This document shows positions 46,591-55,223 of a DNA stretch of 64,000 bases, piece by piece. The DNA comes from Mesorhizobium sp. M9A.F.Ca.ET.002.03.1.2 (GTDB taxonomy: Bacteria > Pseudomonadota > Alphaproteobacteria > Rhizobiales > Rhizobiaceae): positions 558,001 to 622,000 of the forward strand of contig NZ_CP034443.1 in the NCBI RefSeq assembly GCF_003952365.1, given 5' to 3'. The notes under the pieces were generated by a model. The model was given only the letters and a program-made list of their open reading frames with translations. It made no database searches and had not been told where the DNA came from. Positions within the stretch are counted from its first letter, which is position 1. Every line of letters begins with the position of its first letter. The translations under genes were made by a program, and so were the position numbers.

Positions 46591-47552
46591 GCACCGAGGC
46601 GATTGCTGCCGAAAAACCGAAGCGGAACTACAACGCACTGTTCGGGTTGACGCTGCTGGCGCTGCTGGTGCTGTTGTGGGTCATCCTGTCGGTGGCGACG
46701 CCGAGCTTCGCCTCCGCCAACAACATCTCGAACCTGTTACGGCAAGGTTCGATGATCGCGATCCTGGCGGTCGGCCAGACCTTCGTCATCATCACCGGTG
46801 GCATCGACCTTTCCGTCGGCGCCGTCGTTGGCTTCGCAACCGTGGTCGCGGCGATGCTGATCAATGCCGGGGTGCCGGTTATTCTCGCCATCCTGATCAC
46901 CTTGCTGGTCGGCGTCGCTATCGGCGTGTTCCACGGCTTCGGCATCGTCAAGATGGGCCTGCCGCCCTTCATCATCACGCTGGCGACGCTGACATCTTTG
47001 CGCGGCATCGGCCTTTTGATGACCAACGGCAACTCGATCTCGATCAACAACGATGCCTTCCAGCTTTTCTCGCGTAGCTCCTTCCTCGGCATCCCCAACC
47101 TGTTCTGGATGGTGATCCTCGTCGGTATCCCGGCCTATGTCTTCCTGCATCATAGCCGCTGGGGCCGTTATCTGTTCTCGGTCGGCTCCAATGCCGAGGC
47201 GTCGCGTCTGTCCGGCGTCAATGTCCAGCGTACCATCTACATGGCCTATACGCTGTCGGGCCTGTGCGCTGCTTTTGTTGGCGTGCTGCTCGCGTCGCGC
47301 ATCGGCATTGGCAATCCGACGCAGGCGGAGGGGTGGGAGTTGCAGGCGATCGCCTCGTCGGTGATCGGCGGCACCTCGCTGTTCGGCGCCGTCGGCTCGG
47401 TGCACGGGCCGCTGCTCGGCGCTTTCATCCTCGCCACCATCAACAATGGCGCCAATCTGCTCAACGTCAACGCCTTCTGGCAACGCATCATCACCGGCGT
47501 GCTGATTATCGTCATCGTCTATTTCGACGGCCTGCGCCGCCGCGGCAAGTAG
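46587..47552 (+). CDS. Ribose-type ABC transporter permease
   Basis: 321 residues, RbsC family, with eight to ten hydrophobic segments beginning YNALFGLTLLALLVLLWVIL. Family motifs ITGGIDLSVGAVVGFATVVA and GNAEASRLSGVN-like (SVGSNAEASRLSGVNVQRTI) are present, and SSVIGGTSLFGAVGSV is the conserved C-terminal GGT loop. Translationally coupled to the ATPase. Confidence 0.94.
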   Translation: MSTEAIAAEKPKRNYNALFGLTLLALLVLLWVILSVATPSFASANNISNLLRQGSMIAILAVGQTFVIITGGIDLSVGAVVGFATVVAAMLINAGVPVILAILITLLVGVAIGVFHGFGIVKMGLPPFIITLATLTSLRGIGLLMTNGNSISINNDAFQLFSRSSFLGIPNLFWMVILVGIPAYVFLHHSRWGRYLFSVGSNAEASRLSGVNVQRTIYMAYTLSGLCAAFVGVLLASRIGIGNPTQAEGWELQAIASSVIGGTSLFGAVGSVHGPLLGAFILATINNGANLLNVNAFWQRIITGVLIIVIVYFDGLRRRGK

Positions 47553-47604
47553 ACCATCTTAACAACCGCCGGCGGGGCCGGCGGGGAACCGACTGGATCG
47601 AAGC

Positions 47605-48621
47605 ATGAAAGCCGTCGTCTGCCGTTCGCCCGGTGATCTTGTTCTGGAAGAGCGCCCGGCGCCAGGCCCACCACCCTCCGGCTGGGCGCTGGTCGCGGTC
47701 AGCCATGTCGGCATCTGCGGCACCGACTATCACATCTTCGAGGGCAAGCATCCGTTCCTCGCCTATCCCCGCATCATGGGCCACGAGGTTTCCGGCACCG
47801 TGATCGAGGTTGGAGACGGCGTCGATCTCGCAATCGGCGAACCGGTGATCATCAACCCCTATCTCGCCTGCGGCAAATGCATCGCCTGCCGTCATGGCAA
47901 GCCGAATTGTTGCGTCAAGATCGAGGTGCTCGGCGTCTACCGCGACGGCGCCATGTGCGAACGGATCCTGGTGCCGGCGCAGAATCTCTATTCTGCCAAC
48001 GGCCTGTCGCTGGCCGATGCCGCCGCCGTCGAATTCCTGGCGATCGGAGCGCATGCCGTGCGGCGCTCGCGGGCTGATCCCGGCGCGCGCACGCTGGTCA
48101 TCGGCGCCGGGCCGATCGGGCTTGGTACAGCGCTGTTTGCCCGCATAGCCAGGCTCGATGTGACGCTGCTCGACATGAGTGCCGAGAGGCTGGGCTTCGC
48201 CGCAAGCGAACTCGGCTTCGCGACTCTCGACGGTTCGGAGGGATCGGCAACCGATCTGGTGCGGGACGCGACCGGCGACGAAGGCTTCGACGTGGTCTTC
48301 GACGCGACCGGCAACACCCAGTCCGTCCAGTCGGCCTTCGCCCATGTCGCGCATGGCGGGACGCTCGTCCTGGTCAGTGTCGTCAAGGACGACATCGTCT
48401 TTTCCGATCCCGAATTCCACAAGCGCGAGATGACGCTTGTCGGCAGCCGCAACGCCCTGCGCGCCGATTTCGACCATGTCGCTGTCTCGATCCGCGATGG
48501 TGTGGTGCCGCTGGCAAAGCTCGTCACCCATCGCACGACGCTTGGCGACACACCGCGCGACCTCGCCCGCTGGGCGCATGAGAAATCCGGCTTGATCAAG
48601 GCCGTCATCCAGGTTGGGTGA
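47605..48621 (+). CDS. Zinc-dependent alcohol/sugar dehydrogenase (MDR family)
   Basis: 338 residues. Catalytic zinc ligands in GICGTDYH and MGHEVSG; structural zinc lobe CGKCIACRHGKPNC; Rossmann motif LVIGAGPIGLGTALFARIA. The group includes L-galactonate, L-threonine and sorbitol dehydrogenases. At the end of the operon, 52 nt after the permease, it probably oxidises the imported sugar or a pathway intermediate. A long palindromic repeat follows. Confidence 0.88.
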   Translation: MKAVVCRSPGDLVLEERPAPGPPPSGWALVAVSHVGICGTDYHIFEGKHPFLAYPRIMGHEVSGTVIEVGDGVDLAIGEPVIINPYLACGKCIACRHGKPNCCVKIEVLGVYRDGAMCERILVPAQNLYSANGLSLADAAAVEFLAIGAHAVRRSRADPGARTLVIGAGPIGLGTALFARIARLDVTLLDMSAERLGFAASELGFATLDGSEGSATDLVRDATGDEGFDVVFDATGNTQSVQSAFAHVAHGGTLVLVSVVKDDIVFSDPEFHKREMTLVGSRNALRADFDHVAVSIRDGVVPLAKLVTHRTTLGDTPRDLARWAHEKSGLIKAVIQVG

Positions 48622-48710
48622 GACGCCGATTCTGACACGAAAATTCGGCGGTCGATAAGTGCGAACTTTGGCAGATCGCATGCTTTGGCGATTAGCCGAA
48701 ACATCCATCG

Positions 48711-48898
48711 CTTCGTCATCCTATGACGAAGCAAGGAGCGAAGCGACGCGGCGCAGACATGGTATCCATGCCGTGACCTTGAAGTATCGCGACGGTGCAG
48801 AATTCTGCTTCGCTTCACCCCTCGACCAATGTTACGGCATGGATCCTAGGGTCTCCGCGACGTCGCTTCGCTCCTGCTTCGCCCAAGGATGACGACGT
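48711..48898. repeat. Long palindromic intergenic element (about 70-bp arms)
   Basis: The left arm starting CGTCATCCTATGACGAAGC and the right arm, read in reverse complement, CGTCATCCTTGGGCGAAGC, align through GGAGCGAAGCGACG and ATCCATGCCGT, with small mismatches and a loop of about 45 nt. Placed between convergent genes (dehydrogenase and phnF). Resembles long palindromes widespread in rhizobial genomes. Could fold as an mRNA 3' end for both genes. Confidence 0.85.
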
Positions 48899-48904
48899 TA
48901 AAAG

Positions 48905-49657
48905 CTAATCGCTCGCCGACAATTTGAGTTCGACCCGCTCAGCCGGGAACCGCGTTTCGGCGAATTGGATCGGCTGGCCGTCCGGCGTGACATTGACGGC
49001 GACCGTGACCAGCACGATGGCGCCGGGCTGCAGATCGAGATCGGCGAGATCGGCGGCATCGGCATGGCGCGCCGACAACACCGTCGACTGCCTGAGATAA
49101 TCGCTGACGCCGAAGCGCTCGAGAGAGGCGGTGATCGACCCCGTTTCGGCCATGGCAGCCTCGATGCCGGAAAAACGCCTGGCGTCAAACCAGCTCGTGG
49201 CGCGTGACACCAGCTGTCCGTCGGCTTCACCGCGCGCCTCCAGACGTATCACATCGGCCCCTATGGCAAGCTTCAAGGCATCGGCGACGCGACGGCTGGC
49301 TGGCTCGACCGTGGCTTCGAGCAACACGCTGCGACGCTCGGATGCCTGTCCTTGCAGACCGGTCGAAAAGCGCGTGCGCGTGCCGATCGGATAGGAAAGC
49401 CGCTTACGCGACAGCACGAAGGTGCCGCGCCCCTGTTCGGCCCTGAGCACGCCATCCTGCACAAGTGCTGCGATGGCGCTGCGCACCGTATGGCGGTTGA
49501 CGCCATAGCGTTCGGCCAATGCGATTTCCGGCGGAAGCGCCGCATTCTCGGCGAAATCGCCGATCGCGATCGAATGCAGAATCTGGTCGGCGATCTGCCG
49601 CCACAGCGAGACGCCGCTGCGCCGCTCCAAGCTGCTGGCAATCTGCTGCCCGATCAT
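48905..49657 (-). CDS. phnF: Phosphonate metabolism GntR-family regulator PhnF
   Basis: 250 residues from the ATG at 49657, chosen because GGGGG lies 7 nt upstream, the length fits the family (about 240) and a Pho box lies just outside; ATGs at 49690 and 49711 are also in frame. Winged helix SLWRQIADQILHSIAIGDF, then ALPPEIALAERYGVNRHTVR; C-terminal UTRA ligand domain (VIRLEARGEADGQLVSRATS; QPIQFAETRFPAERVEL). Divergent from phnG. It likely represses the phn genes by binding the inverted repeat at 49737-49756. Confidence 0.9.
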   Translation of the reverse strand: MIGQQIASSLERRSGVSLWRQIADQILHSIAIGDFAENAALPPEIALAERYGVNRHTVRSAIAALVQDGVLRAEQGRGTFVLSRKRLSYPIGTRTRFSTGLQGQASERRSVLLEATVEPASRRVADALKLAIGADVIRLEARGEADGQLVSRATSWFDARRFSGIEAAMAETGSITASLERFGVSDYLRQSTVLSARHADAADLADLDLQPGAIVLVTVAVNVTPDGQPIQFAETRFPAERVELKLSASD

Positions 49658-49683
49658 ACGTTGCCCCCGGGGACTTTTCGCCC

Positions 49684-49701
49684 CTGTCATCCATCCGTCA
49701 T
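49684..49701 (+). promoter_or_regulatory. Pho box upstream of phnG
   Basis: CTGTCAT-CCAT-CCGTCAT: 13 of 14 positions match the PhoB direct repeat CTGTCAT-N4-CTGTCAT. It lies 82 nt upstream of phnG and 27 nt upstream of the chosen phnF start. Confidence 0.8.
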
Positions 49702-49736
49702 GGACAGGCATTAGGGAATAGGCATAATTTGTATAA

Positions 49737-49756
49737 TTGTCTAAATCAATAGACAA
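49737..49756. promoter_or_regulatory. PhnF operator candidate
   Basis: TTGTCTA (49737-49743) and TAGACAA (49750-49756), perfect 7-bp arms with a 6-nt AT-rich spacer, 26 nt before the phnG start. Fits a GntR/HutC-type operator. Confidence 0.75.
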
Positions 49757-49782
49757 ATTTGCAGCAAAAAGGAAAGGCGGCC

Positions 49783-50244
49783 ATGCGAGGACAGGAAGCG
49801 CGCGATCAGGCTGAGCGCAAGGCCGTCATGGCGACGCTGGCGCAATCGACCGGCGACGATATCGTGCGCCTCTGGAACGAAGCCGGCCTGCCTTCGGAAG
49901 CGGAACTCCTACGCGGGCCAGAAACCGGCCTGGTCACCGTGCGTGGCCGCATCGGCGGCGGCGGCGCGCCCTTCAATGTCGGCGAGGCGACGGTCACCCG
50001 CGCCACCGTCCGGCTTGCATCTGGGCAGGTCGGCCACTGCTACGCCCTCGGCCGCGACAAGCAAAAGGCGAAGCTGGCGGCGATCGCCGACGCGCTCTGG
50101 CAGGACCCCAACCATCGTAACGAGGTCGAGACCAAACTCATCGCGCCCCTTCAGACGGCACAAGCCAGCGCACGTGAACGGCGGCGCGCCGAGACGGCGG
50201 CAACGAAGGTCGATTTCTTCACCATGGTACGCGGAGAAGACTGA
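49783..50244 (+). CDS. phnG: C-P lyase subunit PhnG
   Basis: 153 residues from the ATG at 49783 (MRGQEARDQAERKAVMATLA), with AGGAAAGG upstream; the TTG at 49759 in the same frame is not plausible. Characteristic segments FNVGEATVTRATVRLASGQV and GHCYALGRDKQKAKLAAIAD are typical of PhnG, a core subunit of the PhnGHIJ carbon-phosphorus lyase complex, which with PhnI displaces adenine from ATP to make ribose triphosphate phosphonate. First gene of the phnG-L operon; ends in TGATG overlap with phnH. Confidence 0.95.
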   Translation: MRGQEARDQAERKAVMATLAQSTGDDIVRLWNEAGLPSEAELLRGPETGLVTVRGRIGGGGAPFNVGEATVTRATVRLASGQVGHCYALGRDKQKAKLAAIADALWQDPNHRNEVETKLIAPLQTAQASARERRRAETAATKVDFFTMVRGED

Positions 50245-50855
50245 TGGATATCGCAACGCAAGCGATCGAGGGCGGCTTTGCCGATCCGGTGTTCGACGCG
50301 CAGACGGTGTTCCGCGCCGTGATGGACGCGATGGCGCGGCCAGGCGCCCTGCAGCCCCTGCCGGTCTTCGCCCGCCCGCCGGCGCCGCTGTCGGCAACCG
50401 TAGGCGCCATCGCGCTGGCGCTGTGCGACAACGACACGCCGCTCTGGCTCGACCCCGTTTTGCAGGCTCCAGCAGCGGTGAAATCCTGGCTTGGCTTCCA
50501 CACCGGCGCGCCACTCGCCAATACGCCGGCCGACGCGCATTTCGCGCTGATCGCAGCACCTGCCGAAATGATGGCGCTCGACGGCTTTTCACAAGGCACC
50601 CAGGACTATCCCGACCGCTCCACGACGCTGATCCTGCAAATCGGCGATCTTGTTTCAGGTGCCCCTCTGCTGCTCGAAGGTCCCGGCATCGAAACGAGTG
50701 CAACCATAGCGCCGGCGCAGATGCCGCGCCATTTCGTCGAACAGTGGAAGCAGAACAACCAGCGCTTTCCGCGTGGCGTCGACATCGTCCTCGCCACCCC
50801 CGACGGCGTTACTTGCCTGCCGCGCACGACGTGCATCAAGACGATGGAGGCGTGA
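50244..50855 (+). CDS. phnH: C-P lyase subunit PhnH
   Basis: 203 residues, PhnH fold (a PLP-enzyme-like fold without the cofactor). Characteristic stretches: GGFADPVFDAQTVFRAVMDA, MARPGALQPL and LCDNDTPLWLDP; C-terminal PRGVDIVLATPDGVTCLPR. Dimeric core subunit of the C-P lyase complex. Start codon overlaps the phnG stop by 1 nt (TGATG). Confidence 0.95.
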   Translation: MDIATQAIEGGFADPVFDAQTVFRAVMDAMARPGALQPLPVFARPPAPLSATVGAIALALCDNDTPLWLDPVLQAPAAVKSWLGFHTGAPLANTPADAHFALIAAPAEMMALDGFSQGTQDYPDRSTTLILQIGDLVSGAPLLLEGPGIETSATIAPAQMPRHFVEQWKQNNQRFPRGVDIVLATPDGVTCLPRTTCIKTMEA

Positions 50856-50856
50856 T

Positions 50857-51969
50857 ATGTATGTCGCAGTTAAAGGCGGCGAAGCGGCCATTGCCAACGC
50901 CCATGCCCTGCTCGCCGACCGCCGGCGCGGCGACCGCTCGGTGCCGGCGCTTCGCCTCGACCAGATCGTCGAGCAACTGGCGCTCGGCGTCGACCGGGTG
51001 ATGAGCGAAGGTTCGCTCTACGACCGTGAATTGGCGGCGCTCGCCATCGTCCAGGCACGCGGCGATATGATCGAGGCGATCTTCCTGATCCGCGCCTATC
51101 GCACGACGCTGCCACGCTTCGGCTACACCAGGGCGATCGACACCGGCGCGATGCTGGTCGAGCGGCGCGTGTCGGCAACCTACAAGGATCTGCCCGGCGG
51201 CCAGTTGCTCGGCCCCACTTTCGACTACACCCACCGGCTGCTCGATCCCGAGCTTGCCGCGGGCGGCGATGTCGCCGAGCCGCTGCAGCGTGCAAGCGAG
51301 GCGGAGGCCATGCCGCGCGTCTCGGCGATCCTTGCCCGCGAAGGCCTGATCGAGCCGGACGGCGACATGCCCGGGGACCATGTTCCCGGCGACATCACCC
51401 GCGAGCCGCTGGAATTCCCGATGGCGCGCGATATCCGCCTGCAGGCGCTGTCGCGCGGCGACGAGGGCTTTTTGCTGGCGCTCGGCTACTCCACCCAGCG
51501 CGGCTACGCCCGCAACCATCCCTTCGTCGGCGAGGTCCGCATCGGCGAGGTCGAGCTGGAACTGGACGTGCCGGAACTGCCGTTTGCCGTGCCGCTCGGC
51601 AGCGTGCGCGTCACCGAGTGCCAGATGGTCAACCAGTTCAAGGGCTCGGCCAAGGCGCCGCCGCAATTCACCCGCGGCTACGGCCTCGTCTTCGGCCAGA
51701 GCGAGCGCAAGGCGATGGCCATGGCGCTGTGCGACCGGGCGCTGCGCGCCTCGGAATTCGGTGAGGATGTCGTCGCCGCCGCGCAGGACGAGGAGTTCGT
51801 CATCTCGCATTCCGACAATGTCCAGGCGACCGGCTTCGTCGAGCATTTGAAGCTGCCGCATTATGTAGACTTCCAGGCCGAGCTCGACCTGGTGCGCCGC
51901 ATGCGCGCCGAGCACGACGCCCGCGAAAACGCCGGCAAGGCCGAGGAGAAAAGGGAGGCAGCCGAATGA
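50857..51969 (+). CDS. phnI: C-P lyase subunit PhnI
   Basis: 370 residues from the ATG at 50857, one base after the phnH stop. MYVAVKGGEAAIANAHALLA is the classical start. Other family segments: EGSLYDRELAALAIVQARGD, GYTRAIDTGAMLVERRVSA and RLLDPELAAGGDVAEPLQRA. PhnI is the catalytic nucleosidase of the complex and, with PhnG and PhnL, couples phosphonate to the C1' of ribose. Ends with a Glu/Lys-rich tail (ENAGKAEEKREAAE). Confidence 0.95.
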   Translation: MYVAVKGGEAAIANAHALLADRRRGDRSVPALRLDQIVEQLALGVDRVMSEGSLYDRELAALAIVQARGDMIEAIFLIRAYRTTLPRFGYTRAIDTGAMLVERRVSATYKDLPGGQLLGPTFDYTHRLLDPELAAGGDVAEPLQRASEAEAMPRVSAILAREGLIEPDGDMPGDHVPGDITREPLEFPMARDIRLQALSRGDEGFLLALGYSTQRGYARNHPFVGEVRIGEVELELDVPELPFAVPLGSVRVTECQMVNQFKGSAKAPPQFTRGYGLVFGQSERKAMAMALCDRALRASEFGEDVVAAAQDEEFVISHSDNVQATGFVEHLKLPHYVDFQAELDLVRRMRAEHDARENAGKAEEKREAAE

Positions 51970-51971
51970 TT

Positions 51972-52175
51972 TCAGCCGTCTCCATCACCTTGACCGTTGG
52001 AATGGCTGCTATGCCCATCATAGCCGGTGCTGCTGCCATCCTGTCCGTTGGAAAAGAAGTCATTCCCCGAACCGTCTCTTGGTCCGGACAACCTCTTAGG
52101 GCGAAGGAAAAAGATGACAGTGCCGACGAATACAAGCGTCAGGATGCCAACGTGCAACCATCCGGCAGGGGTCAT
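51972..52175 (-). CDS. Small single-pass membrane protein antisense within the phn operon
   Basis: 67 residues from the ATG at 52175: MTPAGWLHVGILTLVFVGTV, continuing IFFLRPKR, then a Gly/Ser/Asp/His-rich tail (SGNDFFSNGQDGSSTGYDGH). The signal-anchor plus low-complexity hydrophilic tail is a pattern seen in small rhizobial membrane proteins and looks more protein-like than the opposite-strand frame (51966-52235). It lies in the 270-nt gap between phnI and phnJ, opposite to operon transcription. No ribosome-binding site is obvious. Either a real gene or chance. Confidence 0.45.
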   Translation of the reverse strand: MTPAGWLHVGILTLVFVGTVIFFLRPKRLSGPRDGSGNDFFSNGQDGSSTGYDGHSSHSNGQGDGDG

Positions 52176-52240
52176 TTGAGTTTGGCCCGGTTCCCGCATC
52201 TTGGAAACCGGTCCAATAGCACAGCACGGATGTGATCACC

Positions 52241-53122
52241 ATGACCGACATCGCCACCTACAACTTCGCCTATCTCGACGAGCAGACCAAGCGGATGATC
52301 CGCCGGGCTATCCTCAAGGGCATCGCCATTCCCGGCTATCAGGTGCCGTTCGCCTCGCGCGAAATGCCGATGCCCTATGGCTGGGGGACCGGCGGCGTCC
52401 AGGTGACCGCTTCGATCATCGGCCCGGACGACGTGCTGAAGGTCATCGACCAGGGCGCCGACGACACCACCAATGCCGTTTCGATCCGCGCTTTTTTCAA
52501 GAAGGTCGCCAATGTAGCCGTAACCACAGAGACGGCGAAGGCGACCATCATCCAGACCCGCCATCGCATCCCCGAGCATCCGCTGACATCGGGCCAGGTG
52601 CTGGTCTATCAGGTGCCGATCCCCGAGCCGCTGCGCTTCCTCGAGCCGCGCGAGACCGAGACGCGCAAGATGCACGCGCTGGAGGAATACGGCCTCATGC
52701 ATGTGAAGCTTTACGAGGACATTGCCAAGTACGGCCGCATCGCCACCACCTACGCCTACCCGGTAAAGGTCGAGGGCCGCTATGTGATGGACCCTTCGCC
52801 GACGCCGAAATTCGACAATCCGAAGATGCACAATTCGCCGGCTTTGCAACTGTTCGGCGCCGGCCGCGAGAAGCGTATCTACGCGGTGCCGCCCTTCACC
52901 GAGGTGGTCAGCCTCGACTTCGAGGACCATCCGTTCGAGGTGCAGACCTTCGACCAGCCCTGCGCCCTGTGCGCGGCCGAGAACGTCTATCTCGACGAGG
53001 TCATCCTCGACGATCATGGCGGCCACATGTTCGTCTGCTCCGACACCGATCATTGCGAGAAGCGGCGCCAAGAAGGCCATCGCGGTCATCTCGCACCTGA
53101 GACGATGGAGCCAGCGCAATGA
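52241..53122 (+). CDS. phnJ: C-P lyase catalytic subunit PhnJ (radical SAM)
   Basis: 293 residues from the ATG at 52241; a GTG 9 nt upstream is in frame. The [4Fe-4S] cluster and thiyl-radical cysteines fall at Cys241, Cys244, Cys266 and Cys272 (PCALC and VCSDTDHC), the same numbering as in E. coli PhnJ, supporting the start choice. The glycine-rich GGHMF lies between them. PhnJ cleaves the carbon-phosphorus bond of ribose-phosphonate through radical chemistry, giving ribose cyclic phosphate and the alkane. Separated from phnI by 270 nt, unusual for this operon. Confidence 0.96.
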   Translation: MTDIATYNFAYLDEQTKRMIRRAILKGIAIPGYQVPFASREMPMPYGWGTGGVQVTASIIGPDDVLKVIDQGADDTTNAVSIRAFFKKVANVAVTTETAKATIIQTRHRIPEHPLTSGQVLVYQVPIPEPLRFLEPRETETRKMHALEEYGLMHVKLYEDIAKYGRIATTYAYPVKVEGRYVMDPSPTPKFDNPKMHNSPALQLFGAGREKRIYAVPPFTEVVSLDFEDHPFEVQTFDQPCALCAAENVYLDEVILDDHGGHMFVCSDTDHCEKRRQEGHRGHLAPETMEPAQ

Positions 53123-53895
53123 CCGACGAACCACTGCTGCGCGTCAGCGCGCTCTCCAAGTTCTACGGCTCGCGCGTTGGCTGCGAGAACGTCACCTTCG
53201 ACCTGTGGCCCGGTGAGGTTCTGGCGGTGGTCGGTGAGTCCGGTTCCGGCAAGACGACGCTGCTCAACTGCCTGTCGACCCGGCTGCTGCCGAGCTCCGG
53301 CAGCGCCAGCTATCGCATGCGCGACGGCCAGCTCCGCGAGCTCTACCGCATGAGCGAGGCCGAGCGCCGCTTCCTGATGCGCACCGACTGGGGCTTTGTC
53401 CACCAGAACCCTGCCGACGGCCTGCGCATGACGGTGTCGGCCGGTGCCAATGTCGGCGAACGGCTGATGGCGGTCGGCGACCGCCACTATGGGAAAATCC
53501 GGGCCACGGCGGTCGATTGGCTGTCGCGTGTCGAGATCGACGAGGATCGCATCGACGACGAACCGCGCGCCTTTTCCGGCGGCATGCGCCAGCGCCTGCA
53601 GATCGCCCGCAACCTCGTTACCGGGCCGCGGCTGGTCTTCATGGACGAGCCGACCGGCGGCCTCGATGTCTCGGTGCAGGCGCGCCTGCTCGATTTGCTG
53701 CGCGGGCTGGTCACCGATCTCGGCCTTGCGGCGATCGTCGTCACCCACGACTTGGCGGTGGCGCGTCTGCTGTCGCAGCGCATGATGGTGATGAAGGACG
53801 GCCACGTCGTCGAAAGCGGCCTCACCGATCGCGTGCTCGACGATCCGCGCGCGCCTTACACCCAGCTTCTTGTTTCCTCGATATTGCAGGTGTGA
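53119..53895 (+). CDS. phnK: C-P lyase ABC-type subunit PhnK
   Basis: 258 residues, stand-alone ABC ATPase. Walker A GESGSGKTT, signature FSGGMRQRLQIARN, Walker B LVFMDEPTGGLDV, H-loop AAIVVTHDLAVAR. PhnK binds the PhnGHIJ core near PhnJ and gates the complex; it is not a transporter despite the fold. Overlaps phnJ by 4 nt (ATGA). Confidence 0.95.
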   Translation: MTDEPLLRVSALSKFYGSRVGCENVTFDLWPGEVLAVVGESGSGKTTLLNCLSTRLLPSSGSASYRMRDGQLRELYRMSEAERRFLMRTDWGFVHQNPADGLRMTVSAGANVGERLMAVGDRHYGKIRATAVDWLSRVEIDEDRIDDEPRAFSGGMRQRLQIARNLVTGPRLVFMDEPTGGLDVSVQARLLDLLRGLVTDLGLAAIVVTHDLAVARLLSQRMMVMKDGHVVESGLTDRVLDDPRAPYTQLLVSSILQV

Positions 53896-53897
53896 CC

Positions 53898-54605
53898 ATG
53901 GCAACCCCTCTCGTGGTCTCCGACGTCGCCAAGAGCTTCACCATGCATCTGCGCGACGGCATTAAATTGCCTGTTGTCGCCGGCGTGTCGTTCTCGCTAA
54001 GGGCCGGCGAATGCACCGTGCTCGGCGGCCCGTCCGGCGCCGGCAAGAGCTCGATCCTGAAGATGCTCTACGGCAATTATGCCGTCGATGAAGGCCAGAT
54101 CATCGTCCAGCATGAGGACGGGCTCATCGACCTCGCGACGGCCAGCCCACGCAAAGTGCTTGCCGTGCGCCGGCTCACGATCGGCTATGTCAGCCAGTTC
54201 CTGCGCACCGTGCCGCGTGTCTCCGCCCTTGATGTCGTCGCCGAACCGCTGGTCGAACGCGGCGAGGACCGTGAGGTTGCGCGCGGCAAGGCACGCGCCT
54301 TGCTGGCTCAGCTCAACCTGCCGGAAAAGCTCTGGGCGCTGCCGCCGGCGACGTTTTCCGGCGGCGAGCAGCAGCGCGTAAACATCGCGCGCGGCTTCAT
54401 CACCGAGCATCCGATCCTGCTGCTCGACGAGCCGACCGCTTCGCTCGATGCCAGGAACCGCGACGTGGTGATTGCGCTGATCGCGGCCAAGAAGGCGGCG
54501 GGCGTCGCCCTGCTCGGCATCTTCCACGACCACGACGTGCGCGAGGCGGTGGCCGACCGCACCATCGACGTGACCGCCTTCGCCGCCGGGAAAATCGCCG
54601 CATGA
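53898..54605 (+). CDS. phnL: C-P lyase ABC-type subunit PhnL
   Basis: 235 residues from the ATG at 53898, 2 nt after the phnK stop. Walker [12 protein letters not shown]-loop [14 protein letters not shown], signature [14 protein letters not shown], Walker [14 protein letters not shown]. Works with PhnG, H and I in forming the ribose-phosphonate intermediate. Overlaps the next gene by 4 nt. Confidence 0.95.
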   Translation: MATPLVVSDVAKSFTMHLRDGIKLPVVAGVSFSLRAGECTVLGGPSGAGKSSILKMLYGNYAVDEGQIIVQHEDGLIDLATASPRKVLAVRRLTIGYVSQFLRTVPRVSALDVVAEPLVERGEDREVARGKARALLAQLNLPEKLWALPPATFSGGEQQRVNIARGFITEHPILLLDEPTASLDARNRDVVIALIAAKKAAGVALLGIFHDHDVREAVADRTIDVTAFAAGKIAA

Positions 54606-55219
54606 CCAGAAACCTGTCGGAGGCGCCGCTGGTCCACGAGACGGCGGAAGTCGAGGGCTCGACGCTTGGCCGCTGGACCGAGATCGCCGACCGCTGCCGG
54701 GTTTCGGAAAGCACGTTGGGCGACTACTCCTACATGATGCAGGACTGCGGTGTTTGGTGCGCGACGATCGGCAAGTTCGCCAACATCGCCGCCAATGTGC
54801 GCATCAATGCCACCAACCACCCGACCTGGCGGCCGACACTGCACCATTTCACCTATCGCGCTTCGGACTATTGGGACGACGCCGAGCACGAGAGCGAATT
54901 CTTCGCCCAGCGCCGCGCCAGGCGCGTCACCATCGGCCACGACACCTGGCTTGGCCACGGCTCGACCATCCTGCCCGGCGTCACCGTCGGCGATGGCGCG
55001 GCGGTCGGCGCCGGCGCGGTGGTGTCGAAGGACGTCGCGCCCTACACCATCGTCGGCGGCGTGCCGGCCAAGCCGATCCGCGAACGCTTCGACCGCCGCA
55101 CGGCCGAGCGCTACCAGGCACTCGCCTGGTGGGATTGGGACCATGCCCGCCTGCGCGCCGCGCTCGATGATTTTCGCGCGCTTTCGGCGGAAGCGTTTCT
55201 GGAAAAATACGGCGGCTGA
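54602..55219 (+). CDS. Phosphonate-locus hexapeptide-repeat transferase
   Basis: 205 residues with left-handed beta-helix repeats: [20 protein letters not shown], followed by [20 protein letters not shown]. Matches the phn-associated hexapeptide transferase family that follows phnL in many alphaproteobacteria. Similar folds act as chloramphenicol or galactoside acetyltransferases. Probably acetylates aminoalkyl-phosphonates or an intermediate, like PhnO; substrate unproven. Last gene of the phnG-L transcript before the heptamer array. Confidence 0.88.
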   Translation: MTRNLSEAPLVHETAEVEGSTLGRWTEIADRCRVSESTLGDYSYMMQDCGVWCATIGKFANIAANVRINATNHPTWRPTLHHFTYRASDYWDDAEHESEFFAQRRARRVTIGHDTWLGHGSTILPGVTVGDGAAVGAGAVVSKDVAPYTIVGGVPAKPIRERFDRRTAERYQALAWWDWDHARLRAALDDFRALSAEAFLEKYGG

Positions 55220-55223
55220 AGAC

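Noticed and set aside
44803..46638. 611-codon reverse frame opposite the ribose-type ATPase
   Set aside because: Same explanation: shadow of a GC-rich gene with intact ABC motifs on the plus strand.
48711..48898. Possible structured ncRNA gene downstream of the zinc dehydrogenase
   Set aside because: It is better explained as a long dispersed palindrome of a type common in rhizobial intergenic regions; no promoter or terminator of its own is visible.
51966..52235. Plus-strand 89-codon frame between phnI and phnJ
   Set aside because: Its translation runs into the phnJ ribosome-binding region and lacks a coherent domain; the reverse frame has clearer protein-like composition.
52232..52240. 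GTG start for phnJ three codons upstream
   Set aside because: The ATG at 52241 puts the cluster cysteines at the same numbering as in E. coli PhnJ (241, 244, 266, 272).
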